From Acidomyces sp. 'richmondensis' (lineage: Eukaryota > Ascomycota > Dothideomycetes > Mycosphaerellales > Teratosphaeriaceae), in contig QVLQ01000017.1 in NCBI GenBank assembly GCA_003545705.1, positions 248,001-312,000 on the forward strand: 64,000 nt of DNA, written 5' to 3'. This document shows positions 46,401-56,080 of the stretch, in pieces (position 1 is the first letter of the stretch; each line of letters begins with the position of its first letter). The position numbers were made by a program, and so were the translations under genes. Below the pieces are notes generated by a model. That model was not told the origin of the DNA, searched no databases, and worked only from the letters and a program-made list of their open reading frames with translations.

Positions 46401-48754
46401 CAGGGAGCAGGCGGATTTCATGGTCATATGGACGGTGGGGCGGTAGGCGGTCTGCTTTTTTTGGTGAGAACACATCTGCAAAGTCTCGGATTTCTTCAGG
46501 TAGTTGTTCTAGGACCTCAGGTTCCGGGCTAGGTTGGCCATTTTTGTCTAGAATCTCATCTATATCCTCAATTGTTGCGATAAAGATATCACACCCTCGG
46601 TGCGCAAAACGGCGGCAGGCGTCTAGGCTAACAGCGGCGATATTAATAGGCCGGACTCCAGAAGGCCGGTCTGGCAGGTACTTAGGTGTTGTCTTTTCTG
46701 GTAAGTGCCTAAGCATATGCTGTTTCTGGGGTCTATTTGGCATATTGCAGTGCTTCTGGCAGTAGTTGCTAGTAAACACAACAGTGCGGCCTCCCCAACT
46801 AATCTGGGGGTCATGCTTCTCTAGCCATGGCTCTCCAAGGATAGTATGATAATGGGCTAGTGGTGTCGCAAACATAACCATGTTCTCTTCAACGTGATCT
46901 CCAACACTAAAGGTGCAGGAGGCGTAGTGTCGTACTATACGGCAGTCCTTTCCTTCGCCATCATACCCAGTAAGTCTAAATGGCTTCTGGAGCGGGTGTA
47001 ATGGAATGCCCTTCTCTTGGGCCCAGTCTAAATCAACAAAAGAATACCCCTCACACCCGCTATCCAGGAGTGAATACGTATTGATTTCTTCCGGTCCAAT
47101 ACGGATTGCAGATGATAAGATAGGTGCGCTAGACCTCTGAAATTCTTCTTCAATAGGGATTCCATGTATAGCAGCATTAGAGATTCTCAGGGTATCGGGG
47201 GCAGCTAGCAGCAGTGCAGGTTCCTTAACTTGTTTCCTTATTGCTGTCCTTCGTAGGTTTTCAACGGGTCTCTCAGCAGGTTTCTCAGCAGGTTCTTCAA
47301 CAGGTTTTTCAGCGGGTTCTCTTATACAGGTAGTGGTAGAGTGGGATAACGGTGCGCAGCCCCCTAACGCCTGGAAGCGGCTTGATCCAGGCGTAAGGCG
47401 TTTTCCGACGGAGGCGGGCTAGCAGTCGTATGAGTAGCAGTGGTCGGCTCTGAACCGGTTGACGGAGGATGCTGAACAGATGTTAACGACGGGGAATCAG
47501 TATGGATCCCCTGAATCCGGGAATGGCCAGAAGTTGGGCTTCCTGTCCTGGAGGGCTTAATGCGAGTGTCTGGGTGAGGGCACTGTCGTACATAATGGCC
47601 TGGTTTGTGACAACGGAAGCAGTTTCCGGTTTCCCTATCAGATACTCTATATCGGCGCTGAATTCCTAGGTCCATAGGTTCCCCCCAAAGGAGCTGCCAG
47701 GGCTAACAGGGTCTTGAACAGGCTTAATATTTTGGCGTGCTCCAGAGTAGGGCTCAGCTGCGGCTACAGCTGCATATGATCTGACTGGGGCTGGGGAAAT
47801 AGCCGGAATATAATAGCGGTGGCGGTTCTCGAGATCTTGAAGGTGGCCAGCAAGAGCCAGATATTGTCGGCTAGGTGGAGGACTGTGAACTAGCATTCCC
47901 TTTATCTCCTTAGAGACAGCTTGCTCCAACAGTGTAGCTAAGGACTCATCAGTCATTTCTGCTTCAAGGCCTAGCCGCTGAAACTCAGCAAAGAAGACAG
48001 AGAACTCCTTATTAGCTTGCCTTAACCGGAAGAGCTTTGTGCGAGCAGTATTAACGCGGTTAGGATCCCCGTATGCACGCTCCAAGATATCTAGGATGTC
48101 TCCATAGTCCGGGAGGCAGCAGGCTCCATCCTTGATATACGGTAGTATCTGCGCATAAGGAGTACCAGAGAGGCGGCTTGTAACATAGGACATACGGGCT
48201 AGTGGCGTAGGGAAGCGGTCCCTATTAACCAGCATCTTCTCGCGTATTTGGGAGACAAAGCGGCGGAGATCACTCCTTTCTCCTGCAAATTTATCTGGGT
48301 CTGGGAGTCTCTCGGAGAGGGCAGTGTTTGCGGAAGCCAGAGGGGTACCAGTAATAGGAGTATCCTGAGCATTAGGGGTCGAAGTGGTTAGAAGAGGGGT
48401 TTCCAGTCCAGTAGCAGTAGAGATAGTAGCCCTTTCCTTAGACACCACAGCGGATATTACTTGTTGCTGTAAGTCTTTAAACTGCTCCTTCTGGAATTCA
48501 ATAATAGTAGAGAGCTGTTTATTCTTATCTTGCGCCACTTGAAGCTGGTCCCTTAATTTAGACAGTTGTCCCTTCTTATCTTGTGCTGCTTGAAGCTGAT
48601 TCTTCAGCTCAAGGATATTTTTCTTATTCTCTCCTAAAGCTGTTGCAGCAGCTCCACAATATTGATACCAGGCAGAGGGGTTAGCCTTAACATGTTCCAG
48701 GAACTCTTCCTCAGAAGAAGGTACCAGAGGCAGTTCAGGGGTTAGGTCAGCCAT
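43407..48754 (-). pseudogene. Gag-pol of chromovirus copy 1, two frameshifts
   Basis: Gag starts at ATG 48754 (an upstream GTG at 48772 is less likely) and is cut by a one-base loss in a C run (six C at 47681-47686, seven in copy 2) just before the zinc knuckle CFRCHKPGHYVRQC. Pol carries protease LLDSGCEGYSFVD, reverse transcriptase YLDDILIYS, RNase H LETDASDY and an integrase with HHCC and DDE blocks. A one-base gain (six C at 43566-43571, five in copy 2) breaks the frame before the chromodomain. Arg replaces a chromodomain Trp at 43484. Otherwise it equals copy 2 almost base for base. Confidence 0.92.
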
Positions 48755-48776
48755 ATCCAAGGAAGGAGCCACCTAA

Positions 48777-49022
48777 TGTCACGGGTAGCAGGCAGGCAGG
48801 CAGGTAAGAGTGGATATAGCTGCAGACAAGGTATTTCTCAGAGTTAACAGAACTGTACCAAGTATCCTATAGACAGGAGGTGGCTCAAGGAGCCACAAAA
48901 GGATCAAAATTTGCACAGAAGAAATAGTGTTCCTCCCTGAGTCATAACCCCGCACTTGGGCTTCAGCCCTGATTCATGAGCTGTTGAGCCGAATCCAGTT
49001 GGCACAGGCCTTGCCTGTGACA
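48777..49022 (-). repeat. 5' LTR of copy 1
   Basis: 246 bp, followed on the minus strand two bases later by AGGTGGCTC (48774-48766), the probable primer site. The LTR holds its complement GAGCCACCT at 48886-48878. Confidence 0.95.
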
Positions 49023-49340
49023 ATAGCTAGTATCCAGTCGTGAAGCTTTGTCAGTCTTAGTAGCTAGCGCTTGCTTTAGTAGTGTAAATACGCTAATATT
49101 AAGTGGTTGAAGCACATACGACGTATATAGCGGCAGGATAAGAAGGTCGATGGCCTTCTCTATGCAGAAAGATATTATATTTGCCGTAATATGACTTCTA
49201 TAGCCGTCCATTGTGAGGAGGCGGCGGTATATAGGGTTCGATAGCTATATCGATAGCTTAAAAACTGTTGTTAGCCATTCGTAGGCATAACTGTCGCTTA
49301 TCTATCCACTACGGCTTGTTAAGAAGCGCTAGTCGCTTAG
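49023..49340 (-). mobile_element. Pogo-like DNA transposon A, middle part
   Basis: 318 bp between the two chromovirus copies. The minus strand encodes SHITANIISFCIEKAIDLLILP and LQPLNISVFTLLKQALATKTD, the DDE region of the transposase, with a few decayed codons. Both chromovirus insertions therefore hit the same transposon, less than 320 bp apart. Confidence 0.88.
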
Positions 49341-49586
49341 TGTCACGGGTAGCAGGCAGGCAGGCAGGTAAGAGTGGATATAGCTGCAGACAAGGTATTT
49401 CTCAGAGTTAACAGAACTGTACCAAGTATCCTATAGACAGGAGGTGGCTCAAGGAGCCACAAAAGGATCAAAATTTGCACAGAAGAAATAGTGTTCCTCC
49501 CTGAGTCATAACCCCGCACTTGGGCTTCAGCCCTGATTCATGAGCTGTTGAGCCGAATCCAGTTGGCACAGGCCTTGCCTGTGACA
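49341..49586 (-). repeat. 3' LTR of copy 2
   Basis: 246 bp; preceded on the minus strand by a purine run AAAGGAGGGGGG (six G; seven in copy 1), the probable polypurine tract. Confidence 0.95.
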
Positions 49587-49639
49587 TTACCCCCCTCCTT
49601 TAGGTTGAGCTCCGCGAAACCAATATCTTACCAGATCTG

Positions 49640-52600
49640 TTAATGTACAAAGTCTGGCCGGGGCTTATTTGGATATCGGCGGTGGAAATTCCGGACCAGG
49701 TCAGGTACATCTTCCCAGATTGTGTTAGCTGGTTCCCTAGTAGGTATATCGTACCCCTTCCACTTCACTACATATTTTACCCTCTGTTTCCCGCCCTGCC
49801 CCCGGCGGTCTGTAATAGAATCCACAATATCCTCTACTTCCCATTCTTCTACCCCATCTACCTCAACTGGTGGTGGTGGTGCCTGAGACTGGTAGGGTAG
49901 CGCATCATTGCTAACAGGGTGCAGCAGGTGAGCATTGAATACAGGGTGGATCCGTATAGATGCAGGGAGGTCGAGCCTATATGTATAGGGTCCTAGAACT
50001 TGTGCAATCTTAAATGGGCCCAGATTTTTCCAATCTAGCTTCTTTACTGGACGAAGTGTGCGGATATTTCGTGCGTCTAACCAGACATACTGGCCTACCT
50101 GGTATCTAGGGATAGTCTTCCGGTCTTGATTGGCATATTCCTCATATCGGCTCTGGGATAACAGCATAGCCTCTTGTAGGTAGGCGGTAATGTTAGACAT
50201 ATCGGCAGCAAAGTCCTCTGCATCGCGGCTCTCAGGTTGTCGGGTAGTATCAATCGGTTCCACTCCAATACGTGGGTTAAATCCATAATTCGCAAAGAAA
50301 GGGGATACTCCAGTAGTCTCGGAAGGCAGGGAGTTGGCAGAGAACTCGGCTAACGGCAGCCATTCTACCCAGTCGTCCTGTAAATAGGCTACATAACTCC
50401 GGAGGTGGTCTTCTAGGATTGCGTTTATCCGTTCAGTCTGGCCGTCTGTCTCAGGGTGGTAGGCTGTTGAGAGTCGTGCCGAAGTCTTCCAACGAGCTGT
50501 AATATGCTTCCAGAAGTCTGAGATAAACTGAGGTCCCCGATCTGAGACAATTGTTTCTGGAAGGCCGTGGTATCTAGCGATGTACTTAACAAAGAGCCGA
50601 GCAAGTTCTTCTGAGCCGTCAGTGCTATAACATGGGATATAGTGTCGCATCTTAGTTAAGCGGTCTACTACTACCCAAATAGCATCGAAGCCTTCGGATT
50701 CCGGGAGCCCTACTATAAAATCCATAGAGATATCTAGCCAGGCCTTCTGTGGGACGGGTAAAGGTTGTAAATGGCCTTGGTACCCTACACGGAAAGATTT
50801 GGTTCGGCGGCAGGTATAGCAGTTCCGAACCCAGCGGCGGACAAAGGAGCTCATTCCCTTCCAGTAGTATTCCCTTGATAGCAAAGCGTAGGTTCTCGCT
50901 CGTCCGGGGTGTCCAGCGGCCGGGTCCTCATGACAGAGGCGGACAATTGTAGCCCGGAGTTCATCGTCGTCCGGGACATATAGCCGATCCCGATAATATA
51001 GGAACTCGTTCCGGATTTCACACTGGCTAAGTTGCAGAAAAGGGTGCTTAGACTTCCCTTGTCGAATAGCCTCTAGGACTGAGAGCAGGTTCTGGTCATG
51101 CTGGTATCCATATATAAAACGTTCCTGAATAGTGTCTGGGAGCAAGATAGCTGCGACACGCACTCGGGTCAGAGTTGCTATCTCCTGTATATCAGTACTA
51201 GTTGAGTTGCTTTCGCTATCTTCTAGGGCTTGTATATCATTAGGAAGTTTGAACCGCACTCTTTTTCCAGTAGTAGGCTGTGGGTCTGTTACAAAATTCT
51301 CCCTCTTCAAGACTACTTGGCTTTGGTGCCTTAAGCGTTCGTCCCCCTCTCTAGGGAGGTCTTCAGACCTCCTTGTAAGCGAGTCAGGCTTCTGTCCTTG
51401 TTTACCAGGCCGGTACTGAATACGGAAGTTAAACCGAGATAGGAACTCAGACCAACGGGCTTGACGGCGGTTTAGTAGCTTAGATGTAGTAAAATACTCC
51501 AGGTTCCGATGGTCTGTTAAGATCCTAATAGGGTGTTCCGCTCCTTCTAGTTCAGGCCTCCATTCCTCAAAACAGCGGATGATAGCAAGTAGCTCCTTAT
51601 CGTAGATCTCATAGTTGCATTCTGTCGCGGAGTGTTTCTTAGAGAAAAAGGCTACTGGCCTCAGGGCTCCATCGTCCCCATACTGGGAGAGCACTCCCGC
51701 AGAGACATAGTCTGAAGCATCTGTCTCCAGTATAACCTCCTTAGTCCAGTCAAAGGGCATCAGAATAGGCGCAGAGGTAAATGCATCTTTTAAGCGGTCA
51801 AAGGCAGATTGGCAGGCTGTTGTCCATTCAAACTTAACATTCTTCTGTGTAAGCTGAACTAAAGGCGAAATAATCTTTGAAAAGTCCCGGATAAAGCGGC
51901 GGTAAAAGTTCGCAAATCCGATAAAGGCCTGGACATCTGTAAGGCAACTTGGAATTCGCCACTCCTTTATGGTCTTAACCTTTTCTGGATCCATCTGGAT
52001 ACCATCCCGTCCAATAATAAGCCCTAAGAACTTAGTCTTCTGGACAAAAAACTCACACTTTGAAATCTTTGCAAAGAGGCCAGCTTCACGTAATTGCATA
52101 AGGACCTTCCGCACGTGTTCTATATGCTCTTCTCGTGTCTTACTGTAAATCAGAATGTCGTCCAGGTAAGCTGAGCAGAACTGGTCTAGGTACTGGCGGA
52201 GAGTATCGTTAATAAACCTCTGGAAGGTTGCCGGGGCACCTGTTAGTCCAAATGGCATCACTAAGGACTCAAACAGGCCAAAACGGGTACGGAAAGCTGT
52301 TAGATACTCCTGTCCCTCCTTCATCCGGATATTGTTAAAGGCGGATACAATATCGATCTTAGAGAAATATTTCATACCCTGTAGGTTGTTCAGAGTCTCC
52401 TTAATGAGCGGTAACGGGTACCGGTCTTTTACCGAGATGTTGTTAAGAGACCGGAAGTCAATACAGAGTCGTAACCCTCCTCCAGGCTTTTTCACAAATA
52501 GGACCGGAGAAGCAACGGGTGAAGAACTAGGGCGTATAAATCCTTTCTTCAGGTTTTCGTCTAACCACTCCCGAAGGGCCTTAAGCTCATCGCGGGACAT

Positions 52601-53650
52601 TGAGTATAAAGGCCCAAAGGGTAAATCCTTCCCAGGGAGCAGGCGGATTTCATGGTCATATGGACGGTGGGGCGGTAGGCGGTCTGCTTTTTTTGGTGAG
52701 AACACATCTGCAAAGTCTCGGATTTCTTCAGGTAGTTGTTCTAGGACCTCAGGTTCCGGGCTAGGTTGGCCATTTTTGTCTAGAATCTCATCTATATCCT
52801 CAATTGTTGCGATAAAGATATCACACCCTCGGTGCGCAAAACGGCGGCAGGCGTCTAGGCTAACAGCGGCGATATTAATAGGCCGGACTCCAGAAGGCCG
52901 GTCTGGCAGGTACTTAGGTGTTGTCTTTTCTGGTAAGTGCCTAAGCATATGCTGTTTCTGGGGTCTATTTGGCATATTGCAGTGCTTCTGGCAGTAGTTG
53001 CTAGTAAACACAACAGTGCGGCCTCCCCAACTAATCTGGGGGTCATGCTTCTCTAGCCATGGCTCTCCAAGGATAGTATGATAATGGGCTAGTGGTGTCG
53101 CAAACATAACCATGTTCTCTTCAACGTGATCTCCAACACTAAAGGTGCAGGAGGCGTAGTGTCGTACTATACGGCAGTCCTTTCCTTCGCCATCATACCC
53201 AGTAAGTCTAAATGGCTTCTGGAGCGGGTGTAATGGAATGCCCTTCTCTTGGGCCCAGTCTAAATCAACAAAAGAATACCCCTCACACCCGCTATCCAGG
53301 AGTGAATACGTATTGATTTCTTCCGGTCCAATACGGATTGCAGATGATAAGATAGGTGCGCTAGACCTCTGAAATTCTTCTTCAATAGGGATTCCATGTA
53401 TAGCAGCATTAGAGATTCTCAGGGTATCGGGGGCAGCTAGCAGCAGTGCAGGTTCCTTAACTTGTTTCCTTATTGCTGTCCTTCGTAGGTTTTCAACGGG
53501 TCTCTCAGCAGGTTTCTCAGCAGGTTCTTCAACAGGTTTTTCAGCGGGTTCTCTTATACAGGTAGTGGTAGAGTGGGATAACGGTGCGCAGCCCCCTAAC
53601 GCCTGGAAGCGGCTTGATCCAGGCGTAAGGCGTTTTCCGACGGAGGCGGG
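49640..53650 (-). CDS. pol: Pol polyprotein of chromovirus copy 2
   Basis: The frame is open from 53650 to stop 49640, about 1,336 codons, and lies in the -1 frame relative to gag with a 55-nt overlap. Domains in order: a Pro-Ala-Glu repeat linker, aspartic protease (LLDSGCEGYSFVD), reverse transcriptase (FLRLCIDFRSLNN-like block, LVMPFGLTGAPATFQ, AYLDDILIYS), RNase H (ILETDASDY), integrase with a zinc-binding H-H-C-C block (HPGRARTYALLSREYYW, CYTCRRTK), a DDE core (DFIVGLP, IVSDRGPQF, YHPETDGQTERIN), and a C-terminal chromodomain (VKYVVKWKGYDIPT, IWEDVPDLV). The chromodomain marks a chromovirus and would steer integration to modified chromatin. Expression needs frameshifting or another bypass of the gag stop. 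Confidence 0.95.
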   Translation of the reverse strand, partial: PASVGKRLTPGSSRFQALGGCAPLSHSTTTCIREPAEKPVEEPAEKPAERPVENLRRTAIRKQVKEPALLLAAPDTLRISNAAIHGIPIEEEFQRSSAPILSSAIRIGPEEINTYSLLDSGCEGYSFVDLDWAQEKGIPLHPLQKPFRLTGYDGEGKDCRIVRHYASCTFSVGDHVEENMVMFATPLAHYHTILGEPWLEKHDPQISWGGRTVVFTSNYCQKHCNMPNRPQKQHMLRHLPEKTTPKYLPDRPSGVRPINIAAVSLDACRRFAHRGCDIFIATIEDIDEILDKNGQPSPEPEVLEQLPEEIRDFADVFSPKKADRLPPHRPYDHEIRLLPGKDLPFGPLYSMSRDELKALREWLDENLKKGFIRPSSSPVASPVLFVKKPGGGLRLCIDFRSLNNISVKDRYPLPLIKETLNNLQGMKYFSKIDIVSAFNNIRMKEGQEYLTAFRTRFGLFESLVMPFGLTGAPATFQRFINDTLRQYLDQFCSAYLDDILIYSKTREEHIEHVRKVLMQLREAGLFAKISKCEFFVQKTKFLGLIIGRDGIQMDPEKVKTIKEWRIPSCLTDVQAFIGFANFYRRFIRDFSKIISPLVQLTQKNVKFEWTTACQSAFDRLKDAFTSAPILMPFDWTKEVILETDASDYVSAGVLSQYGDDGALRPVAFFSKKHSATECNYEIYDKELLAIIRCFEEWRPELEGAEHPIRILTDHRNLEYFTTSKLLNRRQARWSEFLSRFNFRIQYRPGKQGQKPDSLTRRSEDLPREGDERLRHQSQVVLKRENFVTDPQPTTGKRVRFKLPNDIQALEDSESNSTSTDIQEIATLTRVRVAAILLPDTIQERFIYGYQHDQNLLSVLEAIRQGKSKHPFLQLSQCEIRNEFLYYRDRLYVPDDDELRATIVRLCHEDPAAGHPGRARTYALLSREYYWKGMSSFVRRWVRNCYTCRRTKSFRVGYQGHLQPLPVPQKAWLDISMDFIVGLPESEGFDAIWVVVDRLTKMRHYIPCYSTDGSEELARLFVKYIARYHGLPETIVSDRGPQFISDFWKHITARWKTSARLSTAYHPETDGQTERINAILEDHLRSYVAYLQDDWVEWLPLAEFSANSLPSETTGVSPFFANYGFNPRIGVEPIDTTRQPESRDAEDFAADMSNITAYLQEAMLLSQSRYEEYANQDRKTIPRYQVGQYVWLDARNIRTLRPVKKLDWKNLGPFKIAQVLGPYTYRLDLPASIRIHPVFNAHLLHPVSNDALPYQSQAPPPPVEVDGVEEWEVEDIVDSITDRRGQGGKQRVKYVVKWKGYDIPTREPANTIWEDVPDLVRNFHRRYPNKPRPDFVH
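53596..53638 (-). promoter_or_regulatory. Candidate -1 frameshift site: slip sequence plus hairpin at the gag stop
   Basis: On the minus strand GGAAAAC (53638-53632) is followed after five bases by a perfect 9-bp stem ACGCCTGGA / TCCAGGCGT (53626-53618 and 53607-53599) with a 10-base loop, ending at the gag TAG. Pol is in the -1 frame here. The heptamer is not a classical XXXYYYZ. Copy 1 has the same arrangement at 47364-47406. Confidence 0.5.
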
Positions 53651-54987
53651 CTAGCAGTCGTATGAGTAGCAGTGGTCGGCTCTGAACCGGTTGACGGAGG
53701 ATGCTGAACAGATGTTAACGACGGGGAATCAGTATGGATCCCCTGAATCCGGGAATGGCCAGAAGTTGGGCTTCCTGTCCTGGAGGGCTTAATGCGAGTG
53801 TCTGGGTGAGGGCACTGTCGTACATAATGGCCTGGTTTGTGACAACGGAAGCAGTTTCCGGTTTCCCTATCAGATACTCTATATCGGCGCTGAATTCCTA
53901 GGTCCATAGGTTCCCCCCCAAAGGAGCTGCCAGGGCTAACAGGGTCTTGAACAGGCTTAATATTTTGGCGTGCTCCAGAGTAGGGCTCAGCTGCGGCTAC
54001 AGCTGCATATGATCTGACTGGGGCTGGGGAAATAGCCGGAATATAATAGCGGTGGCGGTTCTCGAGATCTTGAAGGTGGCCAGCAAGAGCCAGATATTGT
54101 CGGCTAGGTGGAGGACTGTGAACTAGCATTCCCTTTATCTCCTTAGAGACAGCTTGCTCCAACAGTGTAGCTAAGGACTCATCAGTCATTTCTGCTTCAA
54201 GGCCTAGCCGCTGAAACTCAGCAAAGAAGACAGAGAACTCCTTATTAGCTTGCCTTAACCGGAAGAGCTTTGTGCGAGCAGTATTAACGCGGTTAGGATC
54301 CCCGTATGCACGCTCCAAGATATCTAGGATGTCTCCATAGTCCGGGAGGCAGCAGGCTCCATCCTTGATATACGGTAGTATCTGCGCATAAGGAGTACCA
54401 GAGAGGCGGCTTGTAACATAGGACATACGGGCTAGTGGCGTAGGGAAGCGGTCCCTATTAACCAGCATCTTCTCGCGTATTTGGGAGACAAAGCGGCGGA
54501 GATCACTCCTTTCTCCTGCAAATTTATCTGGGTCTGGGAGTCTCTCGGAGAGGGCAGTGTTTGCGGAAGCCAGAGGGGTACCAGTAATAGGAGTATCCTG
54601 AGCATTAGGGGTCGAAGTGGTTAGAAGAGGGGTTTCCAGTCCAGTAGCAGTAGAGATAGTAGCCCTTTCCTTAGACACCACAGCGGATATTACTTGTTGC
54701 TGTAAGTCTTTAAACTGCTCCTTCTGGAATTCAATAATAGTAGAGAGCTGTTTATTCTTATCTTGCGCCACTTGAAGCTGGTCCCTTAATTTAGACAGTT
54801 GTCCCTTCTTATCTTGTGCTGCTTGAAGCTGATTCTTCAGCTCAAGGATATTTTTCTTATTCTCTCCTAAAGCTGTTGCAGCAGCTCCACAATATTGATA
54901 CCAGGCAGAGGGGTTAGCCTTAACATGTTCCAGGAACTCTTCCTCAGAAGAAGGTACCAGAGGCAGTTCAGGGGTTAGGTCAGCCAT
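53596..54987 (-). CDS. gag: Gag of chromovirus copy 2
   Basis: From ATG 54987 to stop TAG 53598-53596 gives 463 residues; an in-frame GTG at 55005 lies in the presumed primer site and is unlikely to be used. A coiled-coil N-terminal part (KKNILELKNQLQAAQDKK) is followed by a retrotransposon-gag type capsid helix bundle (LPDPDKFAGERSDLRRF through TKLFRLRQANKEFSVFFAEF) and one CCHC zinc knuckle CFRCHKPGHYVRQC. The C-terminal 70 residues are Ser/Thr/Pro-rich. It should form the virus-like particle that encloses the element RNA. Confidence 0.95.
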   Translation of the reverse strand: MADLTPELPLVPSSEEEFLEHVKANPSAWYQYCGAAATALGENKKNILELKNQLQAAQDKKGQLSKLRDQLQVAQDKNKQLSTIIEFQKEQFKDLQQQVISAVVSKERATISTATGLETPLLTTSTPNAQDTPITGTPLASANTALSERLPDPDKFAGERSDLRRFVSQIREKMLVNRDRFPTPLARMSYVTSRLSGTPYAQILPYIKDGACCLPDYGDILDILERAYGDPNRVNTARTKLFRLRQANKEFSVFFAEFQRLGLEAEMTDESLATLLEQAVSKEIKGMLVHSPPPSRQYLALAGHLQDLENRHRYYIPAISPAPVRSYAAVAAAEPYSGARQNIKPVQDPVSPGSSFGGEPMDLGIQRRYRVSDRETGNCFRCHKPGHYVRQCPHPDTRIKPSRTGSPTSGHSRIQGIHTDSPSLTSVQHPPSTGSEPTTATHTTASPPPSENALRLDQAASRR

Positions 54988-55009
54988 ATCCAAGGAAGGA
55001 GCCACCTAA

Positions 55010-55255
55010 TGTCACGGGTAGCAGGCAGGCAGGCAGGTAAGAGTGGATATAGCTGCAGACAAGGTATTTCTCAGAGTTAACAGAACTGTACCAAGTATCC
55101 TATAGACAGGAGGTGGCTCAAGGAGCCACAAAAGGATCAAAATTTGCACAGAAGAAATAGTGTTCCTCCCTGAGTCATAACCCCGCACTTGGGCTTCAGC
55201 CCTGATTCATGAGCTGTTGAGCCGAATCCAGTTGGCACAGGCCTTGCCTGTGACA
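55010..55255 (-). repeat. 5' LTR of copy 2
   Basis: 246 bp; first bases of the element RNA should lie here. The internal region begins on the minus strand with TT then AGGTGGCTC, as in copy 1. Confidence 0.95.
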
Positions 55256-56080
55256 CTTAGTATATCTGCTAGAATCTATACAGTGTTTGTGTATAGTGCT
55301 TTAAAGATCAACAGTAGTAGCAAAGCGACACTAGCTGTACTAACACACTCGATTGCAGTAATCTACTCTTGCCTACCTTTTATAACCTTCTAACTCGATC
55401 GCTTGCGAACGTTGATAAGCGCTCGTGAAGACTGGCTAGCTCCAATCGCAAAGCCGGACTCGTCTATATTGTATATGCGTTCTACTGGATATTGATGCTG
55501 TAGAAACAGCTCGGTTACAGCATCAAACTATGTCTTCAGAGCCGCAACACTGATTGCATTATGTTGTACACCTTCGATTTGATATGTCTATATACCCTGA
55601 ATCTAAGGATGACGGGTCCGGAATCTATCGAGCTATCCTTTACCTAGTGGGTGTAAAGAAGGTGGTGTCTTCGAGATTTGGATACGATGATAGCGGATTT
55701 CCTCAGCCATTTCTACAACTAACGCCGGTAATGCAGGGAATCCGGTGATTGTTAGCTGCGAGATCCATCTTACGAGTGTCTTCTCTTCAGCTGGCGAGAG
55801 GCTCTGACGATATTCGTGTGCACGCGACCGTGAAATGCGTCCAGATATACGCTTTCGCAAAGTTGATTCAGGGAGATTGAACGCGCCGGCTATCGCTCGA
55901 ATGGACTTGTATTGTTTTGAGTTATACGCTGAGATAGCATCTTGAACTGTACTCTCACAAAATGCGTAAGAATCACGTACTGGCGCGCTCATAGTAGGTG
56001 TTGCATGGATTTGAACAAAGAAGGATCAGAAGCTGGTGCGGCTCTAAGCGGGGTGCGGCTGTAAGGGGGGAATTACGTTA
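55256..56080 (-). mobile_element. Pogo-like DNA transposon A, 5' part with right inverted repeat
   Basis: From right inverted repeat 56080-56028 leftwards, the transposase starts at ATG 55992: MSAPVRDSYAFCESTVQDAI, HTH (FNLPESTLRKRISGRISRS), EEKTLVRWISQL, and VEMAEEIRYHRIQI before a TAG at about 55635. NIDESGFAIGAS lies near 55470. Copy 2 of the chromovirus cuts it at 55255. Decay is mild. Confidence 0.9.

Larger units (their letters stand above)
43107..49022 (-). mobile_element. Ty3/gypsy chromovirus, copy 1, full-length
   Basis: 5,916 bp with two 246-bp LTRs (43107-43352 and 48777-49022) that start TGTCACGGG and end TGACA on the plus strand and look identical. The 5-bp duplication ATAGC flanks it (43102-43106 and 49023-49027). 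A purine run AAAGGAGGGGGGG precedes the 3' LTR on the minus strand. It is inserted in transposon A. Confidence 0.97.
49341..55255 (-). mobile_element. Ty3/gypsy chromovirus, copy 2, full-length and apparently intact
   Basis: 5,915 bp with LTRs at 49341-49586 and 55010-55255, visually identical to each other and to those of copy 1. The duplication CTTAG flanks it (49336-49340 and 55256-55260). Same orientation as copy 1. No inactivating change was seen, so it could be an active element. Confidence 0.97.

Noticed and set aside
46100..46765. 221-codon plus-strand open frame, and its copy at 52332-52997
   Set aside because: It is the antisense shadow of the reverse-transcriptase/protease part of pol; it has no family resemblance and is conserved only because the element copies are identical.
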